Shown piece by piece: positions 43,243 through 53,298 of a stretch of 64,000 nucleotides of DNA. The stretch is from Neobacillus thermocopriae (GTDB lineage Bacteria; Bacillota; Bacilli; Bacillales; Cytobacillaceae), in NCBI RefSeq assembly GCF_010975035.1, contig NZ_JAAIUV010000010.1, positions 40,546-104,545 on the forward strand, in the 5' to 3' direction. A program made the position numbers and the translations under genes. Numbering within the stretch: position 1 is the stretch's first letter; each line of letters begins with the position of its first letter. The notes under the pieces were generated by a model. It had not been told where the DNA came from. It saw only the letters and a list, made by a program, of their open reading frames with translations, and made no database searches.

Positions 43243-45060
43243 ATGACCAATGAAACTGCGGCAAAGTCACTGCCACTAAGAAGTGAAATTCCTGTTGAAT
43301 ATACATGGAGATTAGAAGATATTTTTGCAAGTGATGAAGAATGGGAAAAAGAATTTCACGAGGTAAAAAGCAAAATCACAGGGATTAAAGAATTCGAGGG
43401 TAGACTGGGTGAAAGTGCAGAGACCCTTTATAATGCACTTCAATTTCAAGATCAGTTATTTGAACGGATTGGTAAACTCTATACATACTCACATATGAGA
43501 TATGACCAAGATACCACAAACTCATTTTATCAAAGTTTAGATGACCGGATGAAAAATCTTTATTCACAGGCAGCTAGCCAGTTTGCCTTTATTGTTCCAG
43601 AAATACTATCTATTGATGAGACTAAGTTGAAAAATTTCTTAAATGAAAAGCCAGAACTAAAGCTCTACGAACATTCCCTAGAAGAAATTAATCTTCAGCG
43701 GCCGCATATTTTATCTGCTGAGCAGGAGGCACTATTGGCAGAAGCTGGGGAGGTAATGAATGCTTCTAGCAATACGTTTGGCATGTTAAATAATGCTGAT
43801 TTGCAGTTCCCTTCTATTAAGGATGAAAATGGGAACGAAGTAGAAATTACTCATGGCAGATATATCCGTTTCTTAGAAAGTGAAGATCGACGCGTTAGAC
43901 GAGAAGCATTTCAAGCGGTATATAAAACATATGGTGATTTTAAAAATACGTTTGCCAGTACACTAAGCGGAAATGTTAAAAAGAATAATTTTAATGCAAG
44001 AATTCGCAAATACCATTCTGCCAGACATGCAGCATTGTCAGCAAATAACATACCCGAATCGGTATACGATAATTTAGTCAATACGGTAAATGAAAATCTA
44101 CATTTATTACAACGCTATGTAAAACTGAGGAAAAAAGTGTTAGGCGTTGATGAACTACATATGTATGATCTATACACGCCATTAGTGAAAGATGTAAAAA
44201 TGGAAATAAAGTATGAGGAAGCTAAGGATCTTGTCATTAAAGCTTTAGCACCTTTAGGAGAAGAATATTTGAAGGTCTTAAAGGAAGGATTTGAAAACCG
44301 TTGGGTGGATGTTTATGAAAACAAAGGTAAGCGGAGTGGAGCGTATTCTTCTGGTGCCTACGGAACAAATCCGTATATTCTTCTGAACTGGCAGGATAAT
44401 GTTAATAATCTTTTTACACTAGCACACGAATTCGGCCATTCAGTTCATAGCTACTTTACTAGGAAGACACAGCCATATCCTTATGGAAATTATTCGATTT
44501 TTGTGGCTGAAGTTGCTTCCACATGTAATGAAGCATTGTTGAATGATTACCTGTTAAAAACAATTGATGATGAGCAAAAACGAATCTATTTACTCAATCA
44601 CTATTTGGAAGGGTTTAGAGGGACTGTATTCCGGCAGACGATGTTTGCGGAATTTGAGCATCTTATTTATCAAAAAGCGCAAAATAACGAAGCATTAACT
44701 GCTGATTCACTAACTGAAAAGTATTATGATTTAAACAAAAAATATTTCGGTGAAGAGGATATTATTATTGATAAAGAGATCGGTTTAGAGTGGGCACGTA
44801 TTCCTCATTTTTATTATAATTACTATGTTTATCAATACGCCACAGGTTTTAGTGCGGCAACTGCATTAAGCAAGCAGATTTTAGAAGAAGGAGAAGTTGC
44901 GGTCAAACGTTATATCGATTTCTTGAGTGCTGGAAGTTCGGATTATCCAATTGAGGTGTTGAAAAAAGCCGGTGTAGATATGACAAGTGCTGAACCAATT
45001 AAAAATGCATGTAAAGTTTTTGAAGAAAAATTAAATGAATTAGAGCAACTATTATCATAA
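43243..45060 (+). CDS. pepF: Oligoendopeptidase F
   Basis: This cytosolic zinc peptidase (M3 family) cuts short peptides, such as those brought in by the Opp/App transporters. The 605-residue protein has the HExxH site AHEFGHSVHSYFTRK (His395, Glu396, His399) with the downstream glutamate in FVAEVASTCNEALLNDYLL, the third zinc ligand. It also has the PepF-specific GKRSGAYSSGAYGTNPYILLNWQDN and HFYYNYYVYQYATGF regions. GGAGGATTCAG precedes the ATG. In B. subtilis the homologue (yjbG) can inhibit sporulation initiation when overexpressed. Confidence 0.96.
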   Translation: MTNETAAKSLPLRSEIPVEYTWRLEDIFASDEEWEKEFHEVKSKITGIKEFEGRLGESAETLYNALQFQDQLFERIGKLYTYSHMRYDQDTTNSFYQSLDDRMKNLYSQAASQFAFIVPEILSIDETKLKNFLNEKPELKLYEHSLEEINLQRPHILSAEQEALLAEAGEVMNASSNTFGMLNNADLQFPSIKDENGNEVEITHGRYIRFLESEDRRVRREAFQAVYKTYGDFKNTFASTLSGNVKKNNFNARIRKYHSARHAALSANNIPESVYDNLVNTVNENLHLLQRYVKLRKKVLGVDELHMYDLYTPLVKDVKMEIKYEEAKDLVIKALAPLGEEYLKVLKEGFENRWVDVYENKGKRSGAYSSGAYGTNPYILLNWQDNVNNLFTLAHEFGHSVHSYFTRKTQPYPYGNYSIFVAEVASTCNEALLNDYLLKTIDDEQKRIYLLNHYLEGFRGTVFRQTMFAEFEHLIYQKAQNNEALTADSLTEKYYDLNKKYFGEEDIIIDKEIGLEWARIPHFYYNYYVYQYATGFSAATALSKQILEEGEVAVKRYIDFLSAGSSDYPIEVLKKAGVDMTSAEPIKNACKVFEEKLNELEQLLS

Positions 45061-45062
45061 TG

Positions 45063-45096
45063 AAAAAGGATGGTGCTTTTAAGTGCCATCCTTTTT
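45063..45096. terminator. Bidirectional terminator after pepF
   Basis: An 11-bp stem AAAAAGGATGG / CCATCCTTTTT serves pepF and the converging small membrane-protein gene, whose stop it overlaps. Confidence 0.9.
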
Positions 45097-45268
45097 AAAA
45101 TCCTTTAAATCTTTTTCGGTTATTAATAAAGGCAATAGGAATGAGAATGGCAAGGAACAATAGTGGTACACTTATGATTATTGGAAAGATATTCAGTAGA
45201 GCCAAAATATGAAGAAAAAAGGCAATGACAAAAAAGAGAATCATTAATGGTAAAGTGATTTTTTTCAA
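45095..45268 (-). CDS. Small two-helix membrane protein, about 57 aa
   Basis: The product, MKKITLPLMILFFVIAFFLHILALLN then ISVPLLFLAILIPIAFI and a basic end NNRKRFKGF, consists of two membrane helices and little else. I chose the TTG at 45268 because AAGGGG lies about 10 bases upstream. Two ATG codons further upstream (45301 and 45289) have no ribosome site. I do not recognise the family. It converges on pepF and stands alone. Confidence 0.55.
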   Translation of the reverse strand: MKKITLPLMILFFVIAFFLHILALLNIFPIIISVPLLFLAILIPIAFINNRKRFKGF

Positions 45269-45487
45269 AGTAATAATGCCCCTTTTCATGAAATGGTACA
45301 TCCTTACATTATTTGTATTGTGAATTGAATACTTTTATGAATATTTGACAATTATGTGAAATGAAGCACAAACTTCTTGTCACTTATATCATGCCGTGCT
45401 ATATTTAATACGTGAAGTTGATCACAACAAACATATACCCCTTTGTTTGACCGTGAAAAATTTCTCCCATCCCCTTTGTTCGTATTT

Positions 45488-45528
45488 AAAAAAATGCCTT
45501 GCAGTTATACTGCAAGGCATTTTTTTAT
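45488..45528 (-). terminator. Terminator of the yjbI-spxH unit
   Basis: A 16-bp perfect stem (AAAAAATGCCTTGCAG with its complement) with a 5-base loop lies 37 bases beyond the spxH stop, with T-runs on both strands. No plus-strand gene ends here, so it most likely serves spxH. Confidence 0.9.
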
Positions 45529-45564
45529 TTTTTTCCCAAGCACTCCAAGTAATATTGACTAATA

Positions 45565-46440
45565 TTACTCATCCTCTTTAATGTATCTCCAAAATGTCCC
45601 GTATTTTGCTGGAATTTGAGCCACTACTTGTTTTAATAGTAATTTCTTGAGCTCTCGTTCTATTTGAGGAATAGTCATATTGTAGATTACTGCAATTTCC
45701 TTTGAATCAACGAATTTAAATATTTTAAAAAATGTTTCCAATGGGGGAAGTGGTGATTTGACTGGCTTTTCGGTCAACATTTCTTCCAAAATCTGTTCAT
45801 AAATTTCATAATGATAAATACCTGTGATTTTAATACCTTCTTCCTCCACATTTTCATTAAAAAATACAAGTGTTGGAATTTCTTGAACATCCATTTCTGA
45901 TGTAATTTCTAAATCACATTGGAAAGCTTTCGATGCACTTTCAGAATGCATATCATTGGCGAACTCTTCAACATCAAGCCCCGCCTTGGCGGCACATTCC
46001 TTCAAAATGTTCATATCGGATACATTTTGTTTGTCTAAAAATAATCGCTCTTGAATTTTTCTCAAAAAGCGGGTTCCCGCTCGTCTTCCTTGGAGTTGAG
46101 CAGCTTTTATCGCTATGGATATATAATAAGGGGCATCTACAGGATTTTCAAACCAGATTCGGTTATCACAAGACATCCCTGATCTACTTACTGTTTTCTC
46201 CCAAATATCGGTGATATTTTCATAATTTTTTTTCCTGGAGAGATTTAGGTTTGCTAAATTTCCGCTAAGTACATATTTTAATGAGAAATATCGTCCATAT
46301 TCAATTTGTAATTTTTTTAATATTGGTTCCAGTGCCCAGCATTCGGGACATAACGGGTCAATAAACAAATAAATTTCAATTGGTTTTTTCTCCGTACCGT
46401 GGCAACGGTTTTTCGAATTTGGGTCCCAGAAATTATTCAC
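45565..46440 (-). CDS. spxH: ClpXP adaptor SpxH (YjbH), DsbA family
   Basis: SpxH binds Spx and hands it to ClpXP for degradation; it clumps under stress, letting Spx rise. The 291-residue protein is a DsbA-like thioredoxin-fold protein with [15 protein letters not shown] (Cys31, Cys34), an upstream His-Cys site NRCHG (Cys13), and [15 protein letters not shown] near residue 190. The GTG at 46440 follows AGGTGA and aligns Cys13, Cys31 and Cys34 with the positions recalled for B. subtilis YjbH; a longer frame from 46467 is less likely. It overlaps the truncated globin gene by 8 bases. Confidence 0.93.
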   Translation of the reverse strand: MNNFWDPNSKNRCHGTEKKPIEIYLFIDPLCPECWALEPILKKLQIEYGRYFSLKYVLSGNLANLNLSRKKNYENITDIWEKTVSRSGMSCDNRIWFENPVDAPYYISIAIKAAQLQGRRAGTRFLRKIQERLFLDKQNVSDMNILKECAAKAGLDVEEFANDMHSESASKAFQCDLEITSEMDVQEIPTLVFFNENVEEEGIKITGIYHYEIYEQILEEMLTEKPVKSPLPPLETFFKIFKFVDSKEIAVIYNMTIPQIERELKKLLLKQVVAQIPAKYGTFWRYIKEDE

Positions 46441-46843
46441 GATCTTCACCTGTAATTTCTTTATCATCGGGTGTATTGATCATATGTTGAGCGGTCAGAT
46501 ATAGTCGAGAATAAAATTCATCCCTTAATGGACCTTGCAATCCTGTCATGTCCATTGCCTTAGACATGCAAGTAAGCCAGGCTTCTGCTCGAGTCGGGGT
46601 AATTGGAAAAGGAAGGTGGCGTGCGCGCAACATTGGATGTCCATGTTCTTCGGTATAAAGCGGTGGCCCACCTAAATATTGCGTTAAAAATTGTTTTTGC
46701 TTACGAGCAATCTCTGAAAAATCATCTGAGAAAAGTGGAGCCAGATCAGGATGTTGTGCAACAAGGCCATAAAAATTGTCAATTAGACTATGAAGAGTTT
46801 CTTCCCCAATAGCCTCAAAAGGTGTAAGTTTTTTCTCAATCAT
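46433..46843 (-). CDS. yjbI: Truncated haemoglobin, group II (YjbI)
   Basis: The 136-residue globin has [32 protein letters not shown] at the N-terminus and the haem-binding F-helix region [22 protein letters not shown], with the proximal His in RARHLPF (around residue 75). Tyr and Trp positions ([12 protein letters not shown]) fit group II. In Bacillus YjbI works with YjbH and can protect proteins from peroxide; fusion or pairing of the two is known in Firmicutes. Its stop overlaps the spxH start, so they form one operon. Confidence 0.93.
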   Translation of the reverse strand: MIEKKLTPFEAIGEETLHSLIDNFYGLVAQHPDLAPLFSDDFSEIARKQKQFLTQYLGGPPLYTEEHGHPMLRARHLPFPITPTRAEAWLTCMSKAMDMTGLQGPLRDEFYSRLYLTAQHMINTPDDKEITGEDRE

Positions 46844-47008
46844 GTTGACAACTCCTCTTCCAACTGTTTATTTCAGTCAAATCGTTCGAATAAATTCTCA
46901 AGTCAATAATATATTGTTATAGTGTTAAATAAAATGATTCCCATCTAGAGTTTTCTCTATTGTATCAATGCTCTTTTTATATCTCAAATGAATTGCATTA
47001 GATAAGGC

Positions 47009-47599
47009 TTATGATGTTTTTCCTTTTTGATATTTTTGATTATAAAAGCGTTGAATTTTGTTCTCTGTTTTTCTTAAAGGAATTTCGTAATACTGAAGTA
47101 GCTTTTTAAAAATTTCTTTGCCTTCTGAATAGTTATCTACCTCTAATTCAATTTCAAAATCTTCTTTTCCCAAATAAGAGCTGTAGTCAAGAACAAGTAA
47201 TCCATTTAGATAATTTATTTCAACCCTATTTGTCTTAAGGAGGCCGAAGTATACGATATTTGAATAAGGAATATTGAGTTCCTCAATGATGTCTTTTATT
47301 TTTCCAGAAGGAAGTTGGTTATATTGAATGGCTTGAATGGCTTCATCACTAGTTAACGTTTGGGTTGTTTCCAGCAGTCCTAGATTGGAAGGCTGTTTTA
47401 ATGTCAACTCAAAACATTCTTTTTTTTTCCGGATTCTTAATGCCGATCCGACCTTTTTTAAATCAAAATCGGGCGTATCAAAATAATAATTTTCATGGGA
47501 AAAGATCTGCTCTTCTTTTATATCAAATGCATTTAGAAGTCTTACATATTCCTTTTTTGTCAATATATTTTTAAATTCAATTTCAATATTTTGTCTCAT
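47009..47599 (-). CDS. yjbK: CYTH domain protein YjbK
   Basis: The 196-residue product is a CYTH (ThTPase-like) domain: N-terminal IEIEFKNILTK (the ExExK motif, residues 5-9), NYYFDTPDFDLKKVGSALRIRKKKECFELTLKQPS around 37-71, and LEVDNYSEGKEIFKKLLQYYEIPLRKTENKIQRFY at the C-terminus. CYTH enzymes hydrolyse triphosphates. In B. subtilis the homologue stands beside the alarmone synthetase yjbM, as here across a divergent junction. AAGGAAG precedes the ATG. Confidence 0.9.
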   Translation of the reverse strand: MRQNIEIEFKNILTKKEYVRLLNAFDIKEEQIFSHENYYFDTPDFDLKKVGSALRIRKKKECFELTLKQPSNLGLLETTQTLTSDEAIQAIQYNQLPSGKIKDIIEELNIPYSNIVYFGLLKTNRVEINYLNGLLVLDYSSYLGKEDFEIELEVDNYSEGKEIFKKLLQYYEIPLRKTENKIQRFYNQKYQKGKTS

Positions 47600-47720
47600 T
47601 CGATTTTCTTCCTTTCAACCATCCTGTATTACTATTATCGCAAATATTATTAGAACTTCAATCTTTAGGAGAATGGAAAAGATTATGCTAAAATAGTAGA
47701 GTAAAGATGGAGGTAAAAAG

Positions 47721-48080
47721 ATGAAGAAAAGGTTAAACGTTACAGATGCGAAAATTATTGAAAATAAACTTTTTTTGGAAGTATCCGAATCATTAAATGA
47801 TCTTAATCCAGGAGGACAAATTCTTGTTGATTCAGATCATTTCTCCTTCATATATTTATTGGAGAATTCAGACGACTATACTTATGTTGTCATCCCAGAA
47901 CCAATATGGGATTCATTAAAGGAGGCTCACGTTCATAACTTGAAAGTAGTGCTTACAAATGGGGAAATAGAATTGGAGCTGACTCATTTTCTTGAAGAAT
48001 TGGAATATGTCATTAGCAATATTAAAGGAAATACCAACTATGGGAAAGCAATGGTTGAGAAGATTGAAAGCATTTTTTAA
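47721..48080 (+). CDS. yjbL: UPF0738 family protein YjbL
   Basis: The 119-residue product (MKKRLNVTDAKIIENKLFLEVSESL..., with DYTYVVIPEPIWDSLKEA and LTHFLEELEYVISNIKGNTNYGKAM) fits the UPF0738 family in length and in its place just before yjbM. It is acidic, mixed alpha/beta and has no catalytic motif. Function is unknown. AGATGGAGG lies upstream of the ATG; yjbM follows after 23 bases and is likely co-transcribed. Confidence 0.8.
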   Translation: MKKRLNVTDAKIIENKLFLEVSESLNDLNPGGQILVDSDHFSFIYLLENSDDYTYVVIPEPIWDSLKEAHVHNLKVVLTNGEIELELTHFLEELEYVISNIKGNTNYGKAMVEKIESIF

Positions 48081-48103
48081 TATGTAAGCAATGAGGTGGA
48101 GTC

Positions 48104-48742
48104 ATGAAGCATTGGGATCAATTTTTAGCTCCTTATAAACAGGCGGTTGACGAACTTAAAGTTAAATTAAAAGGTATGAGGGGGCAATTTGAACTTGATT
48201 CGACACATTCACCAATTGAATTTGTAACTGGGAGAGTGAAGCCAATAGCCAGTATTTTGGATAAGGCAAAACAAAAAGGGATCCCCTTGGATAAATTGGA
48301 AGAGGAAATGCAAGATATTGCTGGGCTAAGAATCATGTGTCAGTTTGTGGATGATATTCATAAAGTTGTATCCTTATTAAGAATCCGTAATGATTTTGAG
48401 ATTGTTGAGGAAAGGGACTATATTTCTCACAAAAAAACAAGTGGATATCGATCTTATCACGTAGTGATTAGTTATCCTGTACAAACGATACACGGAGAAA
48501 AGAAAATTCTCGCAGAAATCCAAATTAGAACATTGGCAATGAATTTTTGGGCAACAATTGAGCATTCTCTTAATTACAAATACAAAGGTGATTTTCCTTC
48601 AGATATAAAAATGCGACTGCAAAGGGCAGCAGAAGCAGCATTTCGCCTGGATGAGGAAATGTCTTTAATTCGCGGAGAAATTCAAGAAGCACAAGCCTTT
48701 TTTACAAGAAAGAAGGAATCGGCACAAGAAGGAAATAAATGA
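48104..48742 (+). CDS. yjbM: Small alarmone synthetase, RelQ/SasB type (YjbM)
   Basis: This enzyme makes (p)ppGpp from ATP and GDP or GTP without a hydrolase domain. The 212-residue protein has the synthetase domain with FVTGRVKPIASILDKAKQKGIP (residues 47-68), DIAGLRIMCQFVDDIHKV around 80-97, KKTSGYRSYHVVISYP around 116-131, and AEIQIRTLAMNFWATIEHSLNYK around 143-165. These hold the nucleotide-binding Arg/Lys and the catalytic Glu. The C-terminal helix fits the tetrameric RelQ form. AGGTGG precedes the ATG. NAD kinase and a pseudouridine synthase follow in the same direction. Confidence 0.94.
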   Translation: MKHWDQFLAPYKQAVDELKVKLKGMRGQFELDSTHSPIEFVTGRVKPIASILDKAKQKGIPLDKLEEEMQDIAGLRIMCQFVDDIHKVVSLLRIRNDFEIVEERDYISHKKTSGYRSYHVVISYPVQTIHGEKKILAEIQIRTLAMNFWATIEHSLNYKYKGDFPSDIKMRLQRAAEAAFRLDEEMSLIRGEIQEAQAFFTRKKESAQEGNK

Positions 48743-48800
48743 AATTAGAATCTCATTTCACTGACGACTTTTTGAAAGCAATACAGTAGAAGGAGATATT

Positions 48801-49598
48801 ATGATGAAATTTGCCATAACATCAAAAGGGGATCAAAAATCTAATATATTAATGCATAAAATGCGTACATATTTATTAGATTTTGATCTTAAATATGATG
48901 AAGATCAACCAGATATTGTTATTTCAATTGGCGGTGATGGAACATTATTATATGCCTTCCATCGATATAGCAGTCGTCTCAGTAAAACAGCGTTTGTTGG
49001 AATACATACGGGTCACTTGGGATTCTATGCTGATTGGACGCCAGATGAAGTTGAGAAACTTGTAATTGCTATAGCAAAAACACCTTATCAGGTCGTAGAA
49101 TATCCTCTCCTAGAAGTGATTATTCGTTACTCACATGCTGGGAAGGAATCCAGATATTTAGCATTAAATGAATCAACAGTCAAATGTGTTGAAGGGACCC
49201 TTGTCATGGATGTGGAGATACGAGGTCAACATTTTGAACGCTTTCGTGGTGACGGTCTATGTGTATCAACTCCTTCAGGTAGTACTGCTTACAATAAGGC
49301 ACTAGGTGGAGCGATTATCCATCCATCTATATCAGCGATTCAAGTGGCCGAAATGGCATCAATAAACAACAGGGTGTTTAGGACAGTAGGTTCTCCTCTT
49401 ATACTTCCAGCACACCATACATGCATGTTAAAGCCAGTGAATCGAACTGATTTTCAAATCACAATCGATCATTTGACATTTCTCCATAAAGATGTCAAGT
49501 CGATTCAATTTAGAGTTCCTGATGAAAAAATCCGATTTGCACGCTTCCGGCCGTTTCCTTTCTGGAAAAGAGTGCATGATTCATTTATCTCTGATTAA
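48801..49598 (+). CDS. nadK: NAD kinase
   Basis: The enzyme phosphorylates NAD to NADP. The 265-residue protein has the GGDG motif [18 protein letters not shown] (residues 39-56), the NE motif in LALNESTVK around 123, and the glycine-rich [27 protein letters not shown] around 151-177. It lies in the yjbM-nadK-yjbO row as in B. subtilis (yjbN). AGAAGGAG lies upstream; a second ATG directly follows the first and either could be used. Confidence 0.95.
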   Translation: MMKFAITSKGDQKSNILMHKMRTYLLDFDLKYDEDQPDIVISIGGDGTLLYAFHRYSSRLSKTAFVGIHTGHLGFYADWTPDEVEKLVIAIAKTPYQVVEYPLLEVIIRYSHAGKESRYLALNESTVKCVEGTLVMDVEIRGQHFERFRGDGLCVSTPSGSTAYNKALGGAIIHPSISAIQVAEMASINNRVFRTVGSPLILPAHHTCMLKPVNRTDFQITIDHLTFLHKDVKSIQFRVPDEKIRFARFRPFPFWKRVHDSFISD

Positions 49599-49613
49599 AA
49601 GAGGACATTGAAT

Positions 49614-50513
49614 ATGACGGAATGTTTTTACTTGCAATGGGACATTGATGAAAACATTAGTGGTTTGTTAATAAAGGAGTTTTTACATAATGCTGGAATT
49701 TCAAGGACAGCTTTAACAGATATTAAGTTTAAAGGCGGAAAGATACTTGTAAATGGCAAAGAAGAAAACGTGAGATATCGACTAATAGCTGGGGATGTAT
49801 TAAAAGTGATATTTCCTCCTGAGAATCCAAGCTTTGAAGGTGAGGACATACCACTAGATATCATATATGAAGATGAATTTCTCCTCGTAGTCGTAAAGCC
49901 TGCTGGTATGAACACGATTCCATCTAGAGAACACCCAAATGGTAGCCTTGCTAATGCTCTTGTCGGATATTATAACAAAAAAGGACTCCAAGCAACCGCA
50001 CATATTGTTACGAGGCTTGACCGAGAGACATCGGGTATAGTTTTAATTGCTAAGCACCGTCATGTTCATCATTTATTTAGCATGATGCAGCGTAACAGAG
50101 AAATAAATCGAACATATGAAGCATTGGCAGGAGGATGGATAATTAACGATAAAGGATCGATTCGTGCATCTATTGGTAGAAAAGAGGATAGCATCATTGA
50201 AAGAGAAGTACGTGAAGATGGCCAATATGCTTGTACCCATTATCAAGTAATTAATCGGTTCAGGGACTATACGCATATTGAGTTAAAGCTTGAAACCGGA
50301 AGAACTCATCAGATTAGAGTGCATATGTCCTATATAGGGCATCCATTGCTTGGTGATGATTTATATGGAGGAGATACTTCTCTTATAAAACGACAAGCCC
50401 TTCACTGTAAAAAAATCCAGTTTACTCATCCATTTACTAGAGAAAAACTAAGCTTTACGGCACCGCTTCCTGAAGATATGTTGAAATTAATAATGGCTGA
50501 CCCACAAACATAG
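49614..50513 (+). CDS. yjbO: RluA family pseudouridine synthase YjbO
   Basis: This enzyme converts specific RNA uridines to pseudouridine. The 299-residue protein has an N-terminal S4-like region (FKGGKILVNGKEENVRYRLIAGDVL) and the catalytic site HIVTRLDRETSGIVLIAKH, with the conserved Asp. ELKLETGRTHQIRVHMSYIGHPLLGDDLYGG follows, a family signature. The ATG at 49614 follows GAGG by 9 bases. A terminator stem overlaps the stop codon. Confidence 0.92.
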   Translation: MTECFYLQWDIDENISGLLIKEFLHNAGISRTALTDIKFKGGKILVNGKEENVRYRLIAGDVLKVIFPPENPSFEGEDIPLDIIYEDEFLLVVVKPAGMNTIPSREHPNGSLANALVGYYNKKGLQATAHIVTRLDRETSGIVLIAKHRHVHHLFSMMQRNREINRTYEALAGGWIINDKGSIRASIGRKEDSIIEREVREDGQYACTHYQVINRFRDYTHIELKLETGRTHQIRVHMSYIGHPLLGDDLYGGDTSLIKRQALHCKKIQFTHPFTREKLSFTAPLPEDMLKLIMADPQT

Positions 50514-50525
50514 GGTCAGCCCTTT
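50495..50525 (+). terminator. Terminator overlapping the yjbO stop
   Basis: A 9-bp perfect stem GGCTGACCC / GGGTCAGCC with the stop codon in or near its loop is followed by CTTTCTA. Confidence 0.75.
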
Positions 50526-50543
50526 CTACATTAACTTGTACTT

Positions 50544-51284
50544 TCAATCAAATTTCTTAAACTTTTCTTCAATATATGGCATAGTAGAAGGAACGGAGAC
50601 CATTTGCATCTCGGGATACCTTAATGCTGTAAGGCTACCGCCAAAAACTACACCTGTATCAATGTTATAAGTATTATTAATAATTCTTGGTTGTTTCACA
50701 GGTGTATGGCCGTAAACGATTATATAATCGCCATTATAAGTTTTAGCCCAGTCTCTTCTTACTGGTGAACCATCAGGATGTTTTTCTCCTGTTATATCTC
50801 CATAAAGAACGAACTTTTTAACTTTTTCATTGTTCATCCCAATTAATTCTTGTTTAATCCCAGCATGAGCAATAACTAATTTATTATTATCCAATACTAA
50901 ATATAAAGGGGCTTGTTCATATAATGTTATAAATTTTTTTCGAATGGATTCCCGTTCCCGTTTGGATAATGATTCATATTCTGCAACTGTTGTTTCGAGA
51001 CCATGGGTGATTTGAACTTTATTCCCGAGGAAAAAACGATAAAGTTTATTGCAATGATTTCCAGGTGTATAATAAGCTTTTTTATATTCCATAACAAGTT
51101 TCCAGACCACTTCAATGACTCTTAGTGATTGAGGTCCACGGTCTGTTAAATCACCTACAAAGCCAAGTACTCTGTTTTCAGGATGGAGGGGTACCCCTTT
51201 GTCCCAACTATAGCCTAGTAAAGAGGTTAGTTCCTTTAATTCCTGAAAGCATCCATGAATGTCGCCAATGATATCTATTTTCAT
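50544..51284 (-). CDS. prpE: Bis(5'-nucleosyl)-tetraphosphatase PrpE
   Basis: The 246-residue metallophosphoesterase has the metal-binding motifs in order: [11 protein letters not shown] (residues 4-14), [12 protein letters not shown] around 45-56, TPGNHCNKL around 75, and YGHTPVKQP around 195. PrpE hydrolyses Ap4A-type dinucleotides and can act as a phosphatase affecting spore germination in Bacillus. The ATG at 51284 follows AAGGGGG. It is divergent from yjbQ, as in B. subtilis. Confidence 0.92.
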   Translation of the reverse strand: MKIDIIGDIHGCFQELKELTSLLGYSWDKGVPLHPENRVLGFVGDLTDRGPQSLRVIEVVWKLVMEYKKAYYTPGNHCNKLYRFFLGNKVQITHGLETTVAEYESLSKRERESIRKKFITLYEQAPLYLVLDNNKLVIAHAGIKQELIGMNNEKVKKFVLYGDITGEKHPDGSPVRRDWAKTYNGDYIIVYGHTPVKQPRIINNTYNIDTGVVFGGSLTALRYPEMQMVSVPSTMPYIEEKFKKFD

Positions 51285-51371
51285 TGGAATAACCCCCTTT
51301 ATCAATATTTTTCGTTAATGTGATCATTTTAATCAAGGTAAGCGATAATGCTTTATGTAAGGAGGAATACG

Positions 51372-53243
51372 ATGGATCAGCATGTATCAGTTACATCTTT
51401 GCTTATAGTTGTTACTATGGCCTTTTTAACTCCCATTCTTCTTCATCGTTTAAAATTAAATGCCATCCCTGTTGTGGTAGCCGAAATCATTGTAGGTTTA
51501 ATTATCGGGAAAAGTGGATTTAATATTGTTCATGAAGATATGTGGCTGTCTACTTTATCAACTCTAGGTTTTATTTTTCTTATGTTTTTAAGTGGACTTG
51601 AAATTGATTTCACCGCGTTTTCGAGAAGTAAAAGGCGTGAAACTCTTCCTAATGGAAAAAAGGAACCAAATTCATTTGTTGTGTCCTCGGTCATTTTCAT
51701 AGGGATATTTGTCCTATCCCTCATTTTATCATATATATTTGTAAAAACTGGATTTATTGAGAATGCCTTTTTAATGACATTGATCATTTCGACCATCTCA
51801 TTAGGTGTAGTAGTTCCAACATTAAAGGAAGCACACTTGATGAAAACGGTCATCGGGCAGATTATTTTATTAATTGCTGTTATTGCAGATTTGGCAACAA
51901 TGATACTTCTTGCCATCTTTGTTTCGTTAAATGATTCTGGAAGCAGCAATACTTGGTTATTATTGATTTTATTTGCTGCAGGGGTTGTTCTTTATTTTGT
52001 TGGAAAAAGATTAAAAAATCGTAGCTTTATTAAAACCTTATCAACAGGTACCGTTCAAATAGGAACTCGTGCTGTCTTCACATTGATCATCGTGTTAGTT
52101 GGTTTATCTGAAACCGTTGGGGCAGAAAATATTCTAGGAGCTTTTTTGGCTGGGGTATTAGTGTCATTACTATCACCGAATCAAGAGTTGGTACATAAGC
52201 TCGATTCTTTTGGTTACGGCTTCCTCATTCCAATTTTCTTTGTCATGGTTGGAGTAGATTTAGATATATGGTCCATGTTTAGCGATAAAAAACTGCTACT
52301 TTTAATTCCATTTTTGTTGATTGGTCTTTTATTATCAAAGTTGATTCCAGTCTATCTGCTAAAAATTTGGTATGATACAAAAACGGTCATTGCTTCAAGT
52401 TTTTTACTTACTTCGACTCTTTCCCTTGTTATCGCTGCAGCGACAATTGGAGAAAGGATCGGGGTTATCACCGAGCAAATGAAGGGAACATTGATATTGG
52501 TAGCTGTTATTACTTCCATATTTACACCTATTGTTTTTAAAAAGTTGTTCCCTAGAGAGGAAATTATCAATAAGAAGATACCTGTTGCTATCCTTGGTGC
52601 TAATCAAATTACATTACCAATTTCCAGAGAATTAAAATCTGGGTTGTATGAACCAATTCTCTATCATACACAAATAAAGAAGGATGAGAAACAAATTGCG
52701 AATTCACTTTTTGATATAGAAGAAATTCCAGATTATTCATTTGAAACCATTGATAAAACAAGAGTGTTTGATTCAGAAATTGTCGTCCTATCAACTGGTG
52801 ATCAAGAATTAAATGCTTCCCTTGCTATAAAGGCAAAAGAAAAAGGGGTTCCAAGAGTCATTGCGAGAATTGAATCCCCTGAGTTAGAACAGAAATTAAA
52901 GGAGCATGACGTAGAAGTCTTTAGTTCTTTTATGTCTACAAAAGTATTGCTTCGGGCTATGATTGAGTCTCCACATGTTATTAATATTTTAACAAACCAG
53001 GAAACAGCTCTTTATGAAATTGTCTTAAAGAATGAAGCCTTTGATGGCATGTCGTTACGTAGATTTCCGTTTACAGGGGACGTTATTTTTGTCAGGATAT
53101 TTAGAGGGAAAGATTCCATCGTACCGCACGGAGATACGGAGCTGCAACTGCATGACCGGTTAATTGTTACAGGTTCAAAAGAGTATGTTGATGAGTTAAA
53201 AAATGAATTGGAGTTTTCGGAAGCTAGTAAAAGGTTTTATTAG
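51372..53243 (+). CDS. yjbQ: CPA2-type monovalent cation/proton antiporter with RCK domain (YjbQ)
   Basis: The 623-residue protein has about 12 membrane segments in its first 385 residues (Na/H exchanger fold, with VAEIIVGLIIGKSGFN and SLGVVVPTLKEA). A TrkA-N-like regulatory domain follows (IPVAILGANQITLPISREL to ARIESPELEQKLKEHDV) and then a TrkA-C domain (ETALYEIVLKNEAFDGMSLRRFPF to DRLIVTGS). It probably exchanges K+ or Na+ for H+ under nucleotide control. The first nucleotide-binding glycine pattern is weak (GANQIT). The ATG at 51372 follows AGGAGG by 6 bases. Confidence 0.9.
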   Translation: MDQHVSVTSLLIVVTMAFLTPILLHRLKLNAIPVVVAEIIVGLIIGKSGFNIVHEDMWLSTLSTLGFIFLMFLSGLEIDFTAFSRSKRRETLPNGKKEPNSFVVSSVIFIGIFVLSLILSYIFVKTGFIENAFLMTLIISTISLGVVVPTLKEAHLMKTVIGQIILLIAVIADLATMILLAIFVSLNDSGSSNTWLLLILFAAGVVLYFVGKRLKNRSFIKTLSTGTVQIGTRAVFTLIIVLVGLSETVGAENILGAFLAGVLVSLLSPNQELVHKLDSFGYGFLIPIFFVMVGVDLDIWSMFSDKKLLLLIPFLLIGLLLSKLIPVYLLKIWYDTKTVIASSFLLTSTLSLVIAAATIGERIGVITEQMKGTLILVAVITSIFTPIVFKKLFPREEIINKKIPVAILGANQITLPISRELKSGLYEPILYHTQIKKDEKQIANSLFDIEEIPDYSFETIDKTRVFDSEIVVLSTGDQELNASLAIKAKEKGVPRVIARIESPELEQKLKEHDVEVFSSFMSTKVLLRAMIESPHVINILTNQETALYEIVLKNEAFDGMSLRRFPFTGDVIFVRIFRGKDSIVPHGDTELQLHDRLIVTGSKEYVDELKNELEFSEASKRFY

Positions 53244-53281
53244 GATGACATACTTTTCATTTTAAATAAAATAGTGTAAAA

Positions 53282-53298
53282 TTAGGACCAAGTACTAA
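53282..53298 (+). promoter_or_regulatory. FapR operator before fabI
   Basis: TTAGGACCAAGTACTAA matches the FapR palindrome TTAGTACCAGATACTAA at 14 of 17 positions, 35 bases before the fabI start. FapR represses fatty acid genes until malonyl-CoA or malonyl-ACP releases it. Confidence 0.85.

Noticed and set aside
45396..45581. Plus-strand frame of 61 codons between the small membrane protein gene and spxH
   Set aside because: It runs through the spxH terminator hairpin and into the spxH coding region, and has no ribosome site.
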